A DNA stretch of 53,720 nucleotides from Clostridia bacterium (GTDB lineage Bacteria; Bacillota; Clostridia; Christensenellales; UBA3700). A model generated the notes under the pieces. The model searched no databases, was not told where the DNA came from, and saw only the letters and a list, made by a program, of their open reading frames with translations. The stretch is taken from assembly GCA_029061605.1 (NCBI GenBank), contig JAIDRT010000034.1:1-53720 (forward strand). The letters run 5' to 3'. Of this stretch, positions 52,436 to 53,720 are shown piece after piece; within the stretch, counting starts at the first letter, position 1; each line of letters begins with the position of its first letter. The translations under genes and the position numbers were made by a program.

Positions 52436-53653
52436 TTATTTCTTACGCTTTGCATCCATCATAGCCTTGACCTTGATAGGCAATCCAAAGAGATTGATAA
52501 AGCCTTGAGAATCCATCTGGTCATATACGTCGTCTTCTGCGAAAGTCGCGATATCTTCGTCGTATAGCGAATACGGACTTGTCACGCCGGCGTTGGTAAT
52601 ATTGCCCTTGTAAAGTTTTAGTTTAACTTCGCCCGTTACAGTCTGCTGAGTGCTGTCTACGAATGCGCTCAAAGCCTCGCGAAGAGGTGTAAACCACTGT
52701 CCGTTGTATACCAAATCAGCGAATTTAATAGCCACTTGCTGTTTGTAATGCGCAGTCTCTTTGTCAAGACACAAAGTCTCGAGCACTTCGTGAGCGTGAT
52801 ACAAAATTGCTCCGCCCGGAGTCTCGTATACGCCTCTGCTCTTCATACCGACAAGTCTGTTTTCTACAATATCTGCAAGACCTATACCGTTAGCGCCGCC
52901 AAGTTCGTTGAGTTTGCGGACTATATCGCTGCCTTTCATCTTCTTGCCGTCTATCGCAACAGGTACGCCCTTGACAAAACTGATTGTGACGTAAGTCGGC
53001 TTATCGGGAGCCTTCTCAGGAGTTACGCCCATCTCCAAGATCTTGTCGTACATAGGCTCGTTGGCAGGGTCTTCAAGGTCAAGTCCTTCGTGCGAAAGGT
53101 GCCAAATATTCTTATCCTTGCTGTAATTTGTCTCGCGGTTAATCTTGAGCGGAATATTGTGCGCTTCTGCGTAATCTATTTCTTCGTCTCTCGACTTGAT
53201 GTCCCAAATTCTCCAAGGAGCAATTATCTTCATATTGGGAGCAAACGCCTTGATAGCAAGTTCAAATCTCACCTGGTCGTTGCCCTTTCCGGTACAACCG
53301 TGGCAAATTGCGTCCGCGCCCTCTTTGAGAGCAATCTCGACTATTCTCTTTGCTATTACCGGACGCGCAAAAGACGTGCCAAGCATATATTTATTTTCAT
53401 AAATTGCGCCGGCTTTAACGGTTGGAAATACGTAATCGTCTACAAATTCGTCCGTCAAATCTTCAATATAGAGTTTACTTGCGCCAGTCTTGATCGCCTT
53501 TTCTTCAAGTCCGTCGAGTTCGGTCCCCTGACCTACGTCGCCGCTTACGGCAATAACCTCGCAATTATCGTAATTTTCTTTAAGCCACGGTATAATTATC
53601 GAGGTGTCAAGTCCACCCGAATATGCCAAAACTACTTTTTTGATATCACTCAT
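52436..53653 (-). CDS. argG: Argininosuccinate synthase
   Basis: The 405-residue protein has the ATP pyrophosphatase P-loop [23 protein letters not shown], and [14 protein letters not shown]. It ligates citrulline and aspartate. AAGGAG precedes the ATG. It is the first gene of argGHCJBDF; a -10-like TATTAT is seen about 40 bases upstream, but a possible -35 lies at the window edge. Confidence 0.97.
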   Translation of the reverse strand: MSDIKKVVLAYSGGLDTSIIIPWLKENYDNCEVIAVSGDVGQGTELDGLEEKAIKTGASKLYIEDLTDEFVDDYVFPTVKAGAIYENKYMLGTSFARPVIAKRIVEIALKEGADAICHGCTGKGNDQVRFELAIKAFAPNMKIIAPWRIWDIKSRDEEIDYAEAHNIPLKINRETNYSKDKNIWHLSHEGLDLEDPANEPMYDKILEMGVTPEKAPDKPTYVTISFVKGVPVAIDGKKMKGSDIVRKLNELGGANGIGLADIVENRLVGMKSRGVYETPGGAILYHAHEVLETLCLDKETAHYKQQVAIKFADLVYNGQWFTPLREALSAFVDSTQQTVTGEVKLKLYKGNITNAGVTSPYSLYDEDIATFAEDDVYDQMDSQGFINLFGLPIKVKAMMDAKRKK

Positions 53654-53720
53654 AACAGTGTCTCCTTTTTACTCCAAAACTTTTATACACCTATAATATA
53701 CCACGGACAGAAGTTTGGCA

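Noticed and set aside
1..53720. CRISPR arrays, prophage or plasmid functions
   Set aside because: No regular repeats with unique spacers, no integrase, phage structural or replication genes were seen.

Overview
The window looks like the chromosome of a low-to-moderate GC Bacillota, most probably a member of the class Clostridia. The evidence is gene order and family content: rpmG-secE-nusG-rplKA followed by an L10 leader and rplJL, rpmF next to plsX-rnc, TmcAL, a YlbJ-type membrane protein, a C_GCAxxG_C_C protein, and lipoproteins with classical lipoboxes. AGGAGG-type ribosome binding sites and sigma-A promoters with 17-base spacers occur throughout. Genus cannot be told from the sequence. 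No rRNA, tRNA, CRISPR array, transposase, integrase or phage gene was seen.

Layout. 1-3419 is the 5' part of a large surface protein gene that runs off the left edge. 3420-4369 is a repeat-rich intergenic region. 4370-7910 is the ribosomal protein / NusG / SecE cluster, without rpoBC after rplL. 7939-8977 is a short-chain dehydrogenase with its own promoter. 9418-14100 is a three-gene glycerol catabolic operon (GlpA-like oxidase, FAD/NAD oxidoreductase, and a DUF1667-glycerol kinase fusion). 14209-16680 is a sugar symporter plus lipoprotein operon. 16714-22004 is a two-component system with an ABC transporter. 22064-26082 holds an SGNH hydrolase, a DUF975 protein, a small Cys-rich protein, rnc, plsX and rpmF. 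26111-29592 holds pta-ackA and the divergent tmcAL. 29661-31098 is an unknown membrane protein preceded by a long hairpin RNA and a terminator. 31260-32249 is a YlbJ-like gene. 32243-36621 is an operon of an aconitase-family hydratase, 5-formyl-THF cyclo-ligase, an RsmD-CoaD fusion and a coiled-coil protein. 36634-38766 holds a DUF2156 protein and a divergent pair including the XTP/dITP pyrophosphatase. 38872-43594 is a two-gene unit coding for an SPFH/zinc-ribbon protein and a giant zinc-ribbon-TIR-membrane-LRR protein. 43881-53653 is an arginine operon (argG-H-C-J-B-D-F) continuing into a GNAT acetyltransferase, an HU protein and a C_GCAxxG protein.

How it fits together: most genes are housekeeping (translation, acetate and glycerol metabolism, arginine synthesis). 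The regions most worth attention are the non-coding and accessory parts. (i) Two copies of one element, at 3823-4023 and 43627-43838, each have 27-bp inverted repeats built on an AAAAGTATACTTTT palindrome. They flank an aligned TTGC..-N17-TATAAT promoter and are followed at the same distance by an intrinsic terminator, so each looks like a small RNA locus or an operator-flanked transcription unit. The second copy lies directly upstream of (ii) the SPFH + TIR-LRR gene pair, which resembles an NAD-cleaving immune or stress effector. (iii) A ~155-nt hairpin RNA with its own promoter and terminator precedes an unknown membrane protein gene. (iv) There are two unusual protein fusions, DUF1667-GlpK and RsmD-CoaD. 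A family of short dispersed palindromic repeats is scattered between genes throughout.
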